Shown here: piece by piece, positions 25,777 to 34,078 of the stretch
Position numbering within the stretch: the stretch's first letter is position 1
How the letters are laid out: every line of letters starts with the position of its first letter
Origin: Phycisphaerales bacterium
GTDB lineage: Bacteria > Planctomycetota > Phycisphaerae > Phycisphaerales > UBA1924
Assembly (NCBI GenBank): GCA_035627955.1
Contig: DASPKU010000001.1
Location: 62,001 to 126,000 of the forward strand
Direction of reading: 5' to 3'
Length of the DNA stretch: 64,000 bases
Notes under the pieces: generated by a model
Database searches by the model: none
What the model was told of the DNA's origin: nothing
What the model saw: only the letters and a program-made list of their open reading frames with translations
Made by a program: the position numbers and the translations under genes

Positions 25777-26937
25777 ATGCCAACGACCCGCGACTACTAC
25801 GAGATCCTCTCCGTCGAGAAAACCGCCGACGGCGAGGAGATCAAGCGCTCCTACCGCCGCCTGGCGATGAAGTACCATCCGGACCGGAACCCGGGTGATG
25901 CCGAGGCGGAGGTGAAGTTCAAGGAGTGCGCCGAGGCGTACGAGGTGCTCTCGGACCCTGAGAAGCGCAAGCTGTACGACCAGTACGGGCACGAGGGGGT
26001 GCGCGGGCGCGGGGCCGCGGCCCATGACTTCTCGCGGATGGATGTCACCGACATCTTCTCGATGTTCAACGACATCTTCTCTGGGGGCGGCGGGTTCGGC
26101 GGGTTCCAGGGTCAGGGCCGGCGCGGCGGCGTGCCGCGGGGCTACGACCTTGAGACCGAGGTGACGCTCTCGCTCGAGGAAGTCGCGAGCGGCGCGACCC
26201 GTGACGTCGAGTTCACGCGCCTCGACGTGTGCGACAAGTGCACGGGTACTGGGGCCAAGCCCGGCAGCAAGCCGATGAAGTGCCCCACGTGCGGCGGGCA
26301 GGGCAGGGTGCAGCAGTCGGGCATGGGCGGGATGTTCCGCATGGTCACCGCGTGCCCCGCGTGCCACGGGCGCGGGCAGATCATCAAGGACTTCTGCGAG
26401 GGCTGCCGCGGGAAGGGCCGCGTGCCGCGCAAGCGCGAGCTGACGGTCAAGATTCCCGCGGGTATCCAGGACGGCCAGGCCGTGCGCGTTCAGGCCGAGG
26501 GCGAGCCGCCGCCGCCGGAGATGTCGCAGACGGGCGAGGGCCAGCGCGGCGACCTGCACGTGGTCGTGCGCGTCGAGCAGCACGAGATGTACCACCGCGA
26601 GGGCGACCACCTTGTACTCGAGATGCCCATCGGCTTCTCGCAGGCCTCGCTCGGCGCGGAGCTCCAGGTGCCGACGCTGGAGGGGCCCGCGCCGCTGACC
26701 ATCCCCAAGGGCACGCAGTTCGGCGCGACGTTCAAGATCAGCGGCAAGGGGCTGCCCAACCTGCGCAGCGGGCGCAAGGGCGACCTGGTCGTGGTGGTGA
26801 AGATCGAAATCCCCAAGAAGCTGACCAAGAAGCAGGAGGACCTGCTGCGGCAGTTCGCGTCCACCGAGGACGCGGCCGTGCTGCCCGAGAGCCAGGGGTT
26901 CCTCAAGCGCATGGCGGACTTCCTGGGCAAGAAGTGA
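25777..26937 (+). CDS. dnaJ: Chaperone DnaJ (Hsp40)
   Basis: A 386-residue type I DnaJ. J-domain residues 1-70 include [20 protein letters not shown] and the HPD motif in [11 protein letters not shown]; a Gly/Phe-rich linker follows ([14 protein letters not shown]); four CxxCxGxG zinc repeats ([32 protein letters not shown]); then the substrate-binding C-terminal domains. It delivers unfolded clients to DnaK, which is not in the window. No SD is visible before the ATG at 25777, since the upstream DNA is the right CACAGAG arm; the original leader may have been displaced. grpE follows 63 bases later. Confidence 0.96.
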   Translation: MPTTRDYYEILSVEKTADGEEIKRSYRRLAMKYHPDRNPGDAEAEVKFKECAEAYEVLSDPEKRKLYDQYGHEGVRGRGAAAHDFSRMDVTDIFSMFNDIFSGGGGFGGFQGQGRRGGVPRGYDLETEVTLSLEEVASGATRDVEFTRLDVCDKCTGTGAKPGSKPMKCPTCGGQGRVQQSGMGGMFRMVTACPACHGRGQIIKDFCEGCRGKGRVPRKRELTVKIPAGIQDGQAVRVQAEGEPPPPEMSQTGEGQRGDLHVVVRVEQHEMYHREGDHLVLEMPIGFSQASLGAELQVPTLEGPAPLTIPKGTQFGATFKISGKGLPNLRSGRKGDLVVVVKIEIPKKLTKKQEDLLRQFASTEDAAVLPESQGFLKRMADFLGKK

Positions 26938-27000
26938 GCGGCAAACGTTCTGAGCGGGCGTTCCAAGCTGGACCGATGACACACTGACCGAGGGCGAACA

Positions 27001-27645
27001 ATGTGGCCATGGAAGAAGTCGGGCGACTCACCCGGCCAGCCGGGCCCGGGCCCGCAGAATACGGACGGGAGCAACGACATGCCTGAAGACACACAGCATT
27101 CAGACATGACCGATCACGAGGGTCAGCCGGAAATGGGCGGCGAGCACATGGACGGCGGGGGTGAGCATGATCAGCGGATCGCGCAGCTGGAGGCCGAGCT
27201 GGAGGAGGCGAAGAGCCGCACGCTGCGGCTGATGGCCGACTTCCAGAACTACCAGCGCCGGGCACTGCAGAACGAGGTGGTCGCCAAGCAGATGGGCGTG
27301 GCCGCTGTGGCGACGACGCTCACGACGGTGGTCGACCACTTCGACACGGCTCTGACGCAGACCAGCGCGAGCACCAGCCCCGAGCAGATTATCGCGGGTC
27401 TCAGGCTCATCCGCGATGAACTCGTCAAGGGGCTTTCGCAGCACGGCGTCTCGATCATCAACCCCGCGCCGAACGAGCTCTTCGAGCCCGGGCGGCACGA
27501 GGCCGTGATGCAGCAGAAGGCCGAGGGTGTCGAGCCCGGGCACGTGGTTACCACCTTCCAGGCCGGTTATGCCCTCGCGGGAAGCGGCGGCGTGCCCGAG
27601 CGCGTGCTACGGCCTGCGAAGGTCGTGGTCGCGCCGACTGAATAA
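27001..27645 (+). CDS. grpE: Nucleotide exchange factor GrpE
   Basis: A 214-residue GrpE. An acidic, Gly/Asp/Glu-rich N terminus (about 60 residues) precedes the long coiled coil EHDQRIAQLEAELEEAKSRT, then the family core LRLMADFQNYQRRALQNEVV and the beta domain with FEPGRHEAVMQQ and VVTTFQAGYALAGSGGV (in place of the more usual GY.L.DRVLRPA), ending VPERVLRPAKVVV. It releases ADP from DnaK. The start at 27001 gives a tryptophan-rich beginning; an internal ATG at 27079 is also possible. It is part of a dnaJ-grpE-fmdB-acpS run. Confidence 0.93.
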   Translation: MWPWKKSGDSPGQPGPGPQNTDGSNDMPEDTQHSDMTDHEGQPEMGGEHMDGGGEHDQRIAQLEAELEEAKSRTLRLMADFQNYQRRALQNEVVAKQMGVAAVATTLTTVVDHFDTALTQTSASTSPEQIIAGLRLIRDELVKGLSQHGVSIINPAPNELFEPGRHEAVMQQKAEGVEPGHVVTTFQAGYALAGSGGVPERVLRPAKVVVAPTE

Positions 27646-27660
27646 CGCGGAGGAGCACGG

Positions 27661-28047
27661 ATGCCCACCTACGAGTACAAGTGCAACGCATGCAAGAAGA
27701 AGATGGAGATTTTCCAGTCGATCAAAGAAGACCCCAAGCGCAAGTGCCCTGAGTGCGGCAAGAACGCGCTGGAGCGGCTGATCGGCACGGGCGGCGCGAT
27801 CATCTTCAAGGGCTCGGGCTTTTACCAGACCGACTACCGCTCCGAGTCGTACAAGAAGGCCGCGGAGGCGGACAAGCCTGCCGAGTCGACGTCGAGTGAT
27901 GCAAAGGCCGACAGCAAGACCGAAGCGAAGACCGACGCCAATCCTCAGACCAAGGCCGAGAGCAAGCCGGTGTCCGAACCCAAGGCCAAGGCCGACAAGC
28001 CCGCGAAGGCCGAGAAGAAGGCCAAGAAGGCCAAGAGCGAGGCCTGA
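27661..28047 (+). CDS. FmdB-family zinc ribbon protein with charged tail
   Basis: A 128-residue protein. The first 65 residues are an FmdB/CxxC_CxxC_SSSS zinc ribbon: MPTYEYKCNACKKKMEIFQS, CPECGKNALERLIG, and GGAIIFKGSGFYQTDYRS. The remaining half is a low-complexity Lys/Ala/Glu tail (KADSKTEAKTDANPQTKAES and similar), likely disordered. FmdB proteins are putative regulators of unclear function; tails of this kind are common in planctomycetes. The ATG follows GGAGGAGCACGG-like purines. Its stop overlaps the acpS start (TGATG). Confidence 0.85.
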   Translation: MPTYEYKCNACKKKMEIFQSIKEDPKRKCPECGKNALERLIGTGGAIIFKGSGFYQTDYRSESYKKAAEADKPAESTSSDAKADSKTEAKTDANPQTKAESKPVSEPKAKADKPAKAEKKAKKAKSEA

Positions 28048-28442
28048 TGTCGAGCGGCCCGCGCACCCTCGCCCACGGCATCGATATGGTCGAAGTCGCG
28101 CGCATCCGCGCCATGCTGGAGCGGCACGCGGAACGCTTTCTGGAGCGGGTGTTCACGAAGGACGAGGCCGCGTACGCGGCGGACCACCAGCGTCGCCCCG
28201 AGCACCTCGCGGCCCGCTTCGCTGCGAAGGAGGCCGTGCTCAAGGCGCTCGGCACTGGCTGGAGCAACGGCGTCGCATGGACGGAGATCGAGGTCTGCCG
28301 CGAGCCCTCGGGCCGCCCCACGCTGCGCCTGACAGGCCGCGCGGCATCCCTCGCGCAAGACCGCGGCATTTCCGAGTGGCTGATCTCAATCACGCACACT
28401 GAGCAGCTCGCGTGTGCCTCAGTGATCGCCTTGGGCGAATAG
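28047..28442 (+). CDS. acpS: Holo-[acyl-carrier-protein] synthase
   Basis: A 131-residue AcpS-type phosphopantetheinyl transferase. HGIDMVEVARIRAMLERHAE carries the metal-binding Asp, ERVFTKDEAAYAADHQRRPE the typical FTxxE, and HLAARFAAKEAVLKALGTGW the second signature with WSNGVAWTEIEV. It moves 4'-phosphopantetheine from CoA to a serine of ACP, activating fatty acid synthesis in the cytoplasm. It overlaps the FmdB-like stop by one base and converges on the HEAT-like gene with a six-base gap. Confidence 0.93.
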   Translation: MSSGPRTLAHGIDMVEVARIRAMLERHAERFLERVFTKDEAAYAADHQRRPEHLAARFAAKEAVLKALGTGWSNGVAWTEIEVCREPSGRPTLRLTGRAASLAQDRGISEWLISITHTEQLACASVIALGE

Positions 28443-28448
28443 CCGCGC

Positions 28449-29534
28449 TCAGTCCGGCCGCTTCGTCGGAGGAGTCGCCGGAGCCGCGGCCTGCGGCCGG
28501 GCGGCCGCGAGCGCCTTCGCCTCCGCGTCCTTCTGCGCCCGGTATGGCTTGAACTCCTTGGCGTACCAGTCCTGCCACGCCAGCACGTCCCAGCCGAAGT
28601 CGACGGTCTTGCCGTCCATGCCCTGCGAGGCCAGCCGCTTGAGGCCGTTGTTCAGGTCCAAGTTGTACGACACCACGGCGGCGTCGAGCACCCGCAGGAT
28701 CACGCCCTCGGTCACCACCGCCAGCTGCGGGTCGAACGCGACCGCGTTGGGGCCGACCACCGGCGTAAGGTCGCTCACGTACGCGGTCTGCGTGCCGACG
28801 AGGATCCATGCGAGGGCGCCGTTACGGTTGCCGTCACCACCCCCGCCGCCGCCGCCCTGGCCCGCGCCGCTGCCGCCGAACTGCACCTGCCCGGCGATCA
28901 TCCACGGGATCGCCTCGAACATATTGAGTTGCACGGCGAGGTTGGCGGCCGACGCCATCGCCGCAGTCTCGCCCGAGCGGATGCCCTCGAAGGTAACGAG
29001 GCGCACGCCGTCGGGCGTGCCACCCTCCTGCTTGATGCGCTTGTTCAGCCGCTGGATGGCCGCACTCCGCACTTCCGGGCTCTTGTCGAAGATGCCGATC
29101 CACGTGAGCGTGGTGTCGCCCTCGGGCGTGGCGGAGTCGGCGAAGATATCGAGCACGGCCGAGCGGACGTCGTAGTCCTCGCGCTCGAAGACCTCGACCA
29201 GCACCGGGAACAGCGCGGGGTCGGTGTACTCGCGGAGCTTGAGGATGCCCTCCTGGCGGATGTCGGTCTTCTTTATGTCGCCGAAGTGCTTGACGCGGAG
29301 CTTGCGGAGCTCCTTCTCCTTCTCCTTGCGGACCTTCTGCTGGGCCGCGTACTTCTTTGCCTGCGAGCTCTCGGGATCGATGGCGAGCTTCTTCACCCAC
29401 TCGGGCACGCCCGCGCCGGTGGTGACGCCCTCCTGCGCCAGCGCCGGCCCCGCCAGCCCGCACAGCGCCACAACCGAGCAGAAAGCGATGCGAGCAGCAC
29501 GGCCGCGGAGGGGGTGACCCGAGTAACCGGTCAT
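28449..29534 (-). CDS. Secreted HEAT-repeat-like protein
   Basis: A 361-residue exported protein with a signal peptide (CSVVALCGLAGPALAQ). A charged coiled-coil section (AAQQKVRKEKEKELRKLRVK) precedes HEAT-like helix pairs (LKLREYTDPALFPVLVEVFE, YDVRSAVLDIFADSATPEGD, SPEVRSAAIQRLNKRIKQEG), and a Gly-rich loop (GSGAGQGGGGGGGDGNRNG) divides it from a C-terminal part with WDVLAWQDWYAKEFKPYRAQ. Planctomycete homologues of this layout are unannotated. Probably a periplasmic scaffold; nothing in the neighbourhood fixes its role. Confidence 0.65.
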   Translation of the reverse strand: MTGYSGHPLRGRAARIAFCSVVALCGLAGPALAQEGVTTGAGVPEWVKKLAIDPESSQAKKYAAQQKVRKEKEKELRKLRVKHFGDIKKTDIRQEGILKLREYTDPALFPVLVEVFEREDYDVRSAVLDIFADSATPEGDTTLTWIGIFDKSPEVRSAAIQRLNKRIKQEGGTPDGVRLVTFEGIRSGETAAMASAANLAVQLNMFEAIPWMIAGQVQFGGSGAGQGGGGGGGDGNRNGALAWILVGTQTAYVSDLTPVVGPNAVAFDPQLAVVTEGVILRVLDAAVVSYNLDLNNGLKRLASQGMDGKTVDFGWDVLAWQDWYAKEFKPYRAQKDAEAKALAAARPQAAAPATPPTKRPD

Positions 29535-29712
29535 TGGTCGTTTCCTTGTGCCGGGGCGAGCGGTGGTGGGGGTGGGGGGGTGGCCCGCGGTGCGGGCTCA
29601 ATCATCCCCGAGTGTGCACGCCGCGTGGGCGTGCCGACAGCCCGGTGTTCTGGTTTATACGCCCAGCCTACCGGTCAGTTCCCTTGAGCGGGGCGTGCGG
29701 CAGGCGTTCGGG

Positions 29713-30531
29713 TTATTCGACCGTGGTCACAACCGCGGTCCTGCTGACCCCCTGCCGGAACTGGTCGGCCTGGGCCCGGGTGGCGAAGCGGCCGACCTGC
29801 ACCGCATACAGCGTCCGTCCCTTGCGGTCGCGGATGGGCACGGTGCGGGTGGCCGCCTTGGCAGCGAACTTCTGGGCTTCGCGCTTGGCCTTTGCCACGG
29901 TGGAGAACGCGCCGGTCTGGACCGTGTACTTGCCTCTGGGGAACTGCTGGCCGGGCTTCTCGTTGAGCAGCGGCCCGCCGCCTGCCAGCCGATCCGCGAT
30001 CTCCGCCTTCAGCGTCGATTGATCGGTGACGAGATTGCCGGCCTTCTCGAACGCCGCCTTCGCCTCGGCGGCGCGGCCCTCGGCACGCAGGGCGTCGCCC
30101 GCGTACATGAAGGCGCTCGCGGCGTCGTCGCCGCGGAGTTTGCTGCCCGCATGCAGGAAGTGGCGTGAAGCCTCGCGGTACCGCTTTTCCTCGTAGGCGA
30201 TGGCGCCGAGGGCCGCGGAGGCCTGGCCGGCGATGCTGGGGTTGGCGTTCGTGGCGACGGGGACAAGGTAGTGCTTGGCGTCCGCTGTGCGGTCCAGTGA
30301 GCGGGCGGAAAGCCCGGCCACCAGCGCCGCCTGATCACGGTCGATGGCGTGCATGGACCCGGCGATCTTGCTCGCGGCGTCGTAGCTCTCGGCGTACTTG
30401 TGCTGGGCGAAGAGCGCGTTGTAGTCGGCGGCCTCCGCCTTGGGGTTCGCGCAACCACCCAGCAGCAGCGTGAACGCGAGGATGATGAGCGGCAGGATGG
30501 TGCGGAGGAGGGTCAGGCGTGGCATGGTCAT
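29713..30531 (-). CDS. TPR and SPOR domain lipoprotein
   Basis: A 272-residue lipoprotein: signal helix ILPLIILAFTLLLGG and lipobox cysteine (LLLGGC). Residues about 30-170 form TPR-like helix pairs (YAESYDAASKIAGSMHAIDR, YEEKRYREASRHFLHAGSKL, DALRAEGRAAEAKAAFEKAG). A C-terminal SPOR domain (GKYTVQTGAFSTVAKAKREA to LYAVQVGRFATRAQADQFRQ) should bind denuded peptidoglycan glycan, usually at the division site. It may organise septal envelope proteins. ATGs at 30531 and 30525 are both possible; neither has a strong SD. Confidence 0.82.
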   Translation of the reverse strand: MTMPRLTLLRTILPLIILAFTLLLGGCANPKAEAADYNALFAQHKYAESYDAASKIAGSMHAIDRDQAALVAGLSARSLDRTADAKHYLVPVATNANPSIAGQASAALGAIAYEEKRYREASRHFLHAGSKLRGDDAASAFMYAGDALRAEGRAAEAKAAFEKAGNLVTDQSTLKAEIADRLAGGGPLLNEKPGQQFPRGKYTVQTGAFSTVAKAKREAQKFAAKAATRTVPIRDRKGRTLYAVQVGRFATRAQADQFRQGVSRTAVVTTVE

Positions 30532-30670
30532 GTCCGGAATCGCGGGAAGTCGTGCACCCCAAACAAACCCGAACTCGGCAGGTGCGAACGCCATCCGTTA
30601 GCATACTTTTCTCGGAATTCCGGCCCCTGCAGCATGACAACCGGGGCGTGAACGCCTTTCCGGAGCCTCT

Positions 30671-32134
30671 GTGAGCATCCACTGGCCCATCATCAAGCGT
30701 CTGGCCGCGTCCCCAACGCGAGCGGCCATGGTTGACGACCGCCGCACCTACAAGGCAGTGGAGCTGCTGGTCGGGGCCCTGCACGTCGCCGCGGCGGTGC
30801 GGGCCAAGTGCGGCACGCAGACCCTGGGCATCATGCTGCCCACCAGCGGGGCCTTCCCGATCGCGACGCTGGCGGGCTGGATGCTCGGCAAGACGATCGT
30901 GCCGCTGAACTACCTCCTCAAGAAGGAGGAGCTCCAGTACGTCGTTGACGACTGCGGGACCGACACGGTGATCTCGTCGCGGCTCATGCTCGAGCACATT
31001 GCCGCGCCGAACGCCAGGAACATCCTGTGCCTCGAGGATGTGTCCTTCGCCGGCGTGCCCGAGCCGATCTGGCCTGCGGGCGCGGAGGACGATGATCTCG
31101 GCGTACTGCTCTACACCTCCGGCACCAGCGGCCGCCCCAAGGGCGTGATGCTGACGCACGGCAACATCTCGGCGAACCTGCAGCAGATCCTTGAGTGGAT
31201 CAGCATCACGCCGCGCAACGACGTCATTCTTGGCGTGCTGCCGCAGTTCCACACCTTCGGGCTGACGGTGCTCACGCTGCTGCCGATGCTCGCGGGCGTG
31301 AAGGCGGTGTACACGGCCCGGTTCGTGCCACAGAAGCTGATCCGACTCATCCGCGAGCACCGGCCGACGATCTTCGTGGCCATTCCGAGCATGTACAACG
31401 CGCTGCTGAGCGTCAAGGACGCCAAGGCCGAGGACTTCACCTCGCTGCGGCTGGTGGTGAGCGGCGGCGAGCCACTGCCCGATGCGGTGGCCGACAAGTT
31501 CCGCGAGCGCTTCGGGGTCACAATCAACGAGGGCTACGGGCTGACGGAGACCGCGCCGGTGACGAACTGGTGCCGCCCCTACGAGTTCCGCCCGCACTCG
31601 GTCGGCAGGCCGCTGCCGCGGGTGGTGGAGCGGATCGCAGACATCAACACCGGGGCCGTGCTGGACCCCACGCACGAGGGCGAGATCCAGATCGCCGGGC
31701 CCAACGTGATGCGCGGCTACTACCACCTGCCAGAGGAGACCGCCAAGGCGTTCACTGCCGACGGGTTCTTCCGCACTGGCGACATTGGCCGCTTCGATGA
31801 TGACGGGCACCTCTACATCACCGGGCGGCTGAAGGAGATGCTCATCATCGGCGGCGAGAACGTCTTCCCACGCGAGATCGAGGAGGTGCTGAGCCTGCAC
31901 CCCGCGGTGGGGGGGTGCGGGGTTGTAGGCAAGCAGGATCCGATGCGCGGCGAAGTGCCGATCGCCTTCGTGGAGGCCCGCGAGGGCATGACCCTGGAGC
32001 CCCGAGAGCTGATCTTTCTCTGCCGCGAGAAGCTGGCGGGGTACAAGGTTCCGGCGGAGGTGCGGGTGCTGCCGGCGTTGCCGCGGAACCCCACGGGGAA
32101 GGTGATGCGGCGGGAACTCAAGAAACTGGTCTGA
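30671..32134 (+). CDS. AMP-dependent acyl-CoA synthetase/ligase
   Basis: A 487-residue ANL-superfamily enzyme that adenylates a carboxylic acid and usually forms its CoA thioester. Motifs: LLYTSGTSGRPKGVMLTHGN (phosphate loop), LPQFHTFGLTVLTLLPMLAG, NEGYGLTETAPVTNW, FFRTGDIGRFDDDGHLYITG, RLKEMLIIGGENVFPREIEE, and PRNPTGKVMRREL with the C-terminal catalytic lysine. The most likely substrate is a long-chain fatty acid. The start is GTG with GGAG six bases upstream. It is divergent from the SPOR gene. Confidence 0.93.
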   Translation: MSIHWPIIKRLAASPTRAAMVDDRRTYKAVELLVGALHVAAAVRAKCGTQTLGIMLPTSGAFPIATLAGWMLGKTIVPLNYLLKKEELQYVVDDCGTDTVISSRLMLEHIAAPNARNILCLEDVSFAGVPEPIWPAGAEDDDLGVLLYTSGTSGRPKGVMLTHGNISANLQQILEWISITPRNDVILGVLPQFHTFGLTVLTLLPMLAGVKAVYTARFVPQKLIRLIREHRPTIFVAIPSMYNALLSVKDAKAEDFTSLRLVVSGGEPLPDAVADKFRERFGVTINEGYGLTETAPVTNWCRPYEFRPHSVGRPLPRVVERIADINTGAVLDPTHEGEIQIAGPNVMRGYYHLPEETAKAFTADGFFRTGDIGRFDDDGHLYITGRLKEMLIIGGENVFPREIEEVLSLHPAVGGCGVVGKQDPMRGEVPIAFVEAREGMTLEPRELIFLCREKLAGYKVPAEVRVLPALPRNPTGKVMRRELKKLV

Positions 32135-32381
32135 GGGGCACGCCGCTTCGAGGCATCCCCTATGTCCGGGAAACGCGCCTGAAACACAGCCTCTGCACGG
32201 AGTTACAGCTTCGCGCCGAAAGTGCAGCACGGTAGACTGACCTTCCAATAACACTGGCCGACCCCCTGCCCAGAGTGCATCGTACAGTGTGCGTCTTCCA
32301 GCCCGTGCCTGAACGCGCGGGGGCCGCTGTGCCGATGGAGGACCTGTCCCCTGTCCGTGGCGTGATCCCTACGAGGTGCCC

Positions 32382-33944
32382 ATGCTGAGCCGACTTCTCC
32401 GTTCCCGCTCCGGCAACCCTGCTCCCTTCGAGAACCTCGAGCAGCGCACGCTGATGGCGGCGGACCTGACCGTCTCGGTCGGCGGCCTGCAGACCGTGAA
32501 CGCGAACGGCGCAACGAACCTGCGGATGCCGGTGACGGTGTCAAACGTGGGCAACACACCGCTCGTGGGCGGCGGGCGAGTCGAGTTCTACCTGTCGAGC
32601 AACCGCACGCTGGACGAGAACGACTTCCTGTTCGAGTCGCGCCCGCTGCCGCGCCTCGGCCGGCCCGGCAGCGCCTCGCGCTTCACGCTGGATGCCCCGC
32701 TGCCGGCCAACCTGGCCCCGGCGGTGGGCCGCCCGCTGGCTGCGGGCAACTACTTCGTGATTGCTCGGGTGGTGCCGACGCGTGCCAACGCCGACACCCG
32801 CACCGCCAACAATGTGGCCGCGAGCACGACGACGGCGAACGTGTCCTACGACTTCGGTACTGTCAACGGGCGCTCGGATGTCTTCCTGAACCTCACCCTG
32901 CCTGACGGCGACATCGTCCGCATCGGCCTCAATGGGCCCGGCACGGGTCGCGTCGTCAACGTTGGCAACCGCCTGGTGGTGGTCGTCAACGGCACCAACC
33001 ACCAGTCCATCCTTTCGATGACGCCGGTCAGGGGCGACCCGACCCTCAACGGCCTGGACATTAACGGCACGATCAAGGACATCATCGCTGACCGTGTGCA
33101 CATCGACGGCGACATCGATATCGCCGGCTCGGTTGGCAGCGTCACCCTCGGCAATGTCAGCAACTCGAACTTCGTGGTCCGCGGCTTCGGCAACTGGGGC
33201 GCGACCCTCGGCAACGTGACGAACACCACGATCACCTCCAACCTCAGCCCCCTGCGTGGGCTGCACGTGAACCAGTGGGTGGACAGCGACGGCGTGCGCG
33301 ACGTGATCGCCGTGCCCTACATCGGCACCCTTGCCAGCAACGGCGACTTCGCCGCCAGCCCGCGGATCCTTTCGAACAACAAGGGCTTCGCGATCGAGAA
33401 GGTGGACATTCAGGGCACCCTCCGCGCTGGCGCCTGGCAGATCAACAGCTCGGTCGAGACCATCAACGTCGGCGCCATCGCCGCCGACTGGGGCGGCAGC
33501 ATCCGCGGCGAGGTGAACCAGTTCAACGTCGGCCGCAACCTGTCCGGCACCCTCGCGATCGGCAGCGTTCGCCGGCTCATCATCGGCGGCAACGTGACGA
33601 ACGCCAACATTCTGGTGGGAGCCAATCTCGGCGCCGATGGTCGCCTCGGCGGCACCGGCGCGAACCAGGACACGTTCCAGGCCGGCGCTGTCGGCATCCT
33701 GGAAATCCGCGGCGGCGTGAGCAACTCGGTGATCGCGGCCGGGCTTCAGACGACCGACGCTACGCTGCTGGACGAGGACGACCGCGTGATTCAGGGCGGC
33801 TTCTTCAGCGCCATCAATGTCCGCCGGCAGGTCACCAACAGCAAGTTCGTTGGCGAGACTATCCCGCAGCGGGCCCGGATCAACGGGCGGGTGGTAAACA
33901 CCGCGAACAACGCGATCTTCGTCCGCACCTTGGGCGCGCCGTAA
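32382..33944 (+). CDS. LEPR-XLL-like surface protein with CARDB domain
   Basis: A 520-residue protein that begins with the planctomycete-type export/sorting segment: NPAPFENLEQRTLMAADL, a variant of the LEPR-XLL motif (usually LEPRxLLSA). Residues about 30-155 form a CARDB-like beta sandwich (VNANGATNLRMPVTVSNVGN to NYFVIARVVPTRANADTRTA). The rest is a parallel-beta-type repeat array with ladder-like lines such as GLDINGTIKDIIADRVHIDG, GSVTLGNVSNSNFVVRG, KVDIQGTLRAGAWQINSSVE and ILEIRGGVSNSVIAAGLQ. It is probably a surface or secreted adhesin-like protein. ATG at 32382 has GAGGT five bases upstream; the in-frame GTG at 32376 is less likely. Confidence 0.78.
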   Translation: MLSRLLRSRSGNPAPFENLEQRTLMAADLTVSVGGLQTVNANGATNLRMPVTVSNVGNTPLVGGGRVEFYLSSNRTLDENDFLFESRPLPRLGRPGSASRFTLDAPLPANLAPAVGRPLAAGNYFVIARVVPTRANADTRTANNVAASTTTANVSYDFGTVNGRSDVFLNLTLPDGDIVRIGLNGPGTGRVVNVGNRLVVVVNGTNHQSILSMTPVRGDPTLNGLDINGTIKDIIADRVHIDGDIDIAGSVGSVTLGNVSNSNFVVRGFGNWGATLGNVTNTTITSNLSPLRGLHVNQWVDSDGVRDVIAVPYIGTLASNGDFAASPRILSNNKGFAIEKVDIQGTLRAGAWQINSSVETINVGAIAADWGGSIRGEVNQFNVGRNLSGTLAIGSVRRLIIGGNVTNANILVGANLGADGRLGGTGANQDTFQAGAVGILEIRGGVSNSVIAAGLQTTDATLLDEDDRVIQGGFFSAINVRRQVTNSKFVGETIPQRARINGRVVNTANNAIFVRTLGAP

Positions 33945-34078
33945 GGACCACGTCTGCGACGGCCCGGGTCGGTTCGCGCATCCTTCTGCAGATGGAGGGC
34001 GGCCACACGGTGTAGCCCGGGGGCGTTGTCCCGGGGCTTGCGGTACACTCCGCCCCTTCTCAGCGGAGGTTCGCCGGA

